Source: Mycoplasmataceae bacterium (GTDB lineage Bacteria; Bacillota_I; Bacilli_A; Mycoplasmatales; Hepatoplasmataceae). From it: 8,651 nucleotides of DNA. The stretch lies in the NCBI GenBank assembly GCA_013214845.1, contig JABSQC010000020.1:1-8651 (forward strand), read 5' to 3'. The position numbers and the translations under genes are program-made. The notes beneath the pieces were generated by a model that was not told where the DNA came from, ran no database searches, and saw only the letters and a list, made by a program, of their open reading frames with translations. Shown here one piece after another: positions 6,982 to 8,651 of this stretch. Positions within the stretch are counted from its first letter, which is position 1. Each line of letters starts with the position of its first letter.

Positions 6982-8481
6982 CTACATTTTTTTCATAGGT
7001 GTAATACCTAATAGATTTGTTGAAAGATTAAATATTTTTAAATAAGCTGAAACGATTTTAACTCTTTCATCATATACTTTTCCATCTTCTATAACTTTAT
7101 AGTTTGAATAAAACTTATGGAAGTCAGATGATATTTCTCTTAAATAATTATTTAATATATAAGGTTCATTCTTTTCGGAAGCTGATATCAGTACATTATT
7201 TATAGTGTACATATTTATTAGTAATTTTCTAGAAAATTCTGAATCATAAACATCATCTAGTGATACTTTTGAACTTATTTTATTAGCATCATTTAAAAGC
7301 TTGTTAGCTCTTGCTGATGAATATTGCATATAGTAATAAGGGTTATCAAATGATTCACTTTCAATTGATTTCATATCTAATTCTAGATGTTGTTCTCTAG
7401 ATCTATCAGTTATATAGAATCTAATTAAGTCTTTACCAAGTTGTTGAATCATATCAACTGCTCTTACTGATGTACCTGCTCTCTTAGACATCTTAACAAC
7501 TTTTCCATCATCAGTTATCATTACCATTTGAATAAAGTCAATTCTAAATTTACTTTCATCAAATCCCATTTTATTAATTGCTGAAAACATTCTCTTTTCA
7601 TAACCATGGTGATCTGCACCAAATAAGTCAATTACTAAGTCATATTTTTTATCACTAGCAAATTTAAGATAGTGGTTTGTTATATCTGGTAAAAAGTAAG
7701 TTTGATTACCATCTTTTTTAATAAGTACTCTGTCTTTTTCATCACCAAAGTCAATTGTCTTAAGTCAAAGAGCCCCGTCTTGTTTATAAGAAAATTTATT
7801 ATCTGCAAATGACTTAAGTACATTTTTTGCAGTATCTCCTGAATATATTTCTTTTTCAGAATATCATTCGTCGAATTCCTTTATACCTAACTGTTTAACT
7901 CTTAGTTTTATTAATTCATTAAAATGATTTAGAGATAAATCTTTAAATCTAATTATTGCTTTTTCTTTACTTATCTTTTCATTACAGAATTTGTTTCCGT
8001 GTCTTTTAAACAACTCTTTAGCAAATTCTTTTATTTCAGGAGTATTATAATCAGCTATTTCTTCAGTAGGTTTAATTTTATTTTCAATTAAGTAATAATA
8101 ATAAACTGACTTAGCAAGATTTTCAATCTGAACTCCTAAGTCATTTAAGTAGTATCCTCTAGTTACATCATTTCCTAGATACTCTAAAATTCTACAACTG
8201 ACATCCCCTATTACACCTTGTCTTATGTGACCAACATGTAATTCTCCTGTTGGGTTAGCAGAGATAAATTCAAAGTTAATTGTTTTAGGTTTGTAGTTTT
8301 TATTTATTTTTCCGTAATTTTTTGAGTCATTTATTTCACTTATAATTTCTTTAAAAAAATCTTTAGAAAAATATATGTTAATAAATCCAGGCATAACTCT
8401 TTCTACTTTAGAAAACTTGCTATATTTACCAATTTCATCTGCAAGAAAATCAGCTAATTCAAAAGGTTTTACCAACAAAGA
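6982..8481 (-). CDS. argS: Arginyl-tRNA synthetase (ArgS), missing the N-terminal ~60 residues
   Basis: Class I aminoacyl-tRNA synthetase that charges tRNA(Arg) in the cytosol. About 499 residues are visible. Order of motifs: the end of the N-terminal add-on domain (VKPFELADFLADEI... VMPGFINIYFS), the HIGH-type motif in ANPTGELHVGHIRQGVIGD, the Rossmann core with FGADHHGYEKRM, the KMSKR loop (VVKMSKRAGTS), and the helical anticodon-binding domain to MKKM-stop (TAG). TGA codons at 7864 and 7765 encode Trp. ArgS proteins are about 530-560 aa, and about 60 residues, including the usual HGDxATN segment, should precede. They are not found. The frame continues 5'-ward for ~37 codons to a TAA at 8593 without an ATG and without resemblance to ArgS. 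The break falls at a GATC. Translation of the MATE gene is likely coupled to it (2-nt gap). Confidence 0.95.
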
Positions 8482-8651
8482 TCAGACGCAATATGGCAAT
8501 GGCAATCATGCAATAAGACCCGATAACGGAGTAAAAAGCAAGGGTGAATACGGTCTGATAAAACAGTATTTATATTCAATTAAACTCGGTGATTACACAT
8601 TTTCTATTGGATCCATTTCATTATTGGGATGATTATGATTCAGTATATGAT
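8482..8651. other. Anomalous terminal segment with an unrelated plus-strand open frame
   Basis: From the GATC at 8480-8483 to the right edge the sequence changes character. A hand count gives about 35% G+C (58 of 168) against about 23% in the preceding 180 nt. A plus-strand frame reads QTQYGNGNHAIRPDNGV... then GEYGLIKQYLYSIKLGDYTF and SIGSISLLG. It stops at 8630 under the standard code, or reads on as GWLWFSIYD to the edge if TGA is Trp. It contains no ATG of its own after the junction, so any gene here is a fragment without its start. Its codons (CCC, AGC, CTG, CTC, TCC, ACG) are unlike those of the neighbours. I do not recognise the protein. A BamHI sequence (GGATCC) is at 8609. A chimeric join is the simplest reading; a real insertion into or duplication of argS is the alternative. 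Confidence 0.6.

Noticed and set aside
6982..8481. argS, ymdB, recA and abi as broken pseudogenes
   Set aside because: All the apparent stops are TGA at positions where Trp fits; with code 4 every frame is continuous and motif-complete (except the argS 5' end).
8375..8483. Left part of the long plus-strand frame at the right end
   Set aside because: This portion is antisense to conserved ArgS sequence; only the part right of the GATC may be meaningful.
1..8651. CRISPR array, tRNA or rRNA gene, insertion sequence
   Set aside because: No regularly spaced direct repeats, no cloverleaf-like GC-rich segment and no transposase motifs were seen on either strand.

Overview
The window comes from a mollicute (Mycoplasma group). 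It is very AT-rich. Tryptophan positions are repeatedly encoded by TGA: gatA, ymdB, recA, cinA/pncC, argS, the MATE gene and the Abi gene all break at TGA under the standard code, and all become full-length family members when TGA is read as Trp (code 4). All recognisable genes lie on the minus strand, so transcription runs from high to low coordinates with almost no intergenic space. The species cannot be fixed from the sequence alone.

In transcription order: argS (arginyl-tRNA synthetase, 5' end missing) is followed 2 nt later by a MATE-family membrane exporter with an unusual ~320-residue charged, Lys-rich C-terminal extension. Next comes a cluster of a 79-aa single-span membrane protein, a CinA C-terminal-domain/PncC amidase and recA; cinA-recA is a familiar bacterial pairing. 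A hairpin terminator whose loop holds the recA stop codon separates this from ymdB (2',3'-cyclic nucleotide phosphodiesterase family), which overlaps by 8 nt an Abi_2 (AbiD/AbiF-like) HEPN protein. Last are gatC and gatA (5' part only), subunits of the tRNA-dependent amidotransferase.

Regulatory layout: two unit boundaries (MATE|79-aa gene and recA|ymdB) share one plan. A hairpin overlaps the upstream stop codon, and a -10-like hexamer then sits exactly 6 nt before the next ATG, which predicts leaderless transcripts. gatCA appears to have its own promoter, built over the stop codon of the Abi gene. Only gatA has a textbook Shine-Dalgarno sequence.

The most interesting biology is the coupled ymdB-abi pair. 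HEPN RNases typically leave 2',3'-cyclic phosphate ends, and YmdB-type enzymes hydrolyse 2',3'-cyclic nucleotides, so the pair could be a small RNA-damage or defence module. The last ~170 nt (from about 8482) are different: ArgS homology stops abruptly at a GATC site, G+C rises, and an unrelated open plus-strand frame appears. This looks like a chimeric join or, less likely, a real insertion or rearrangement.
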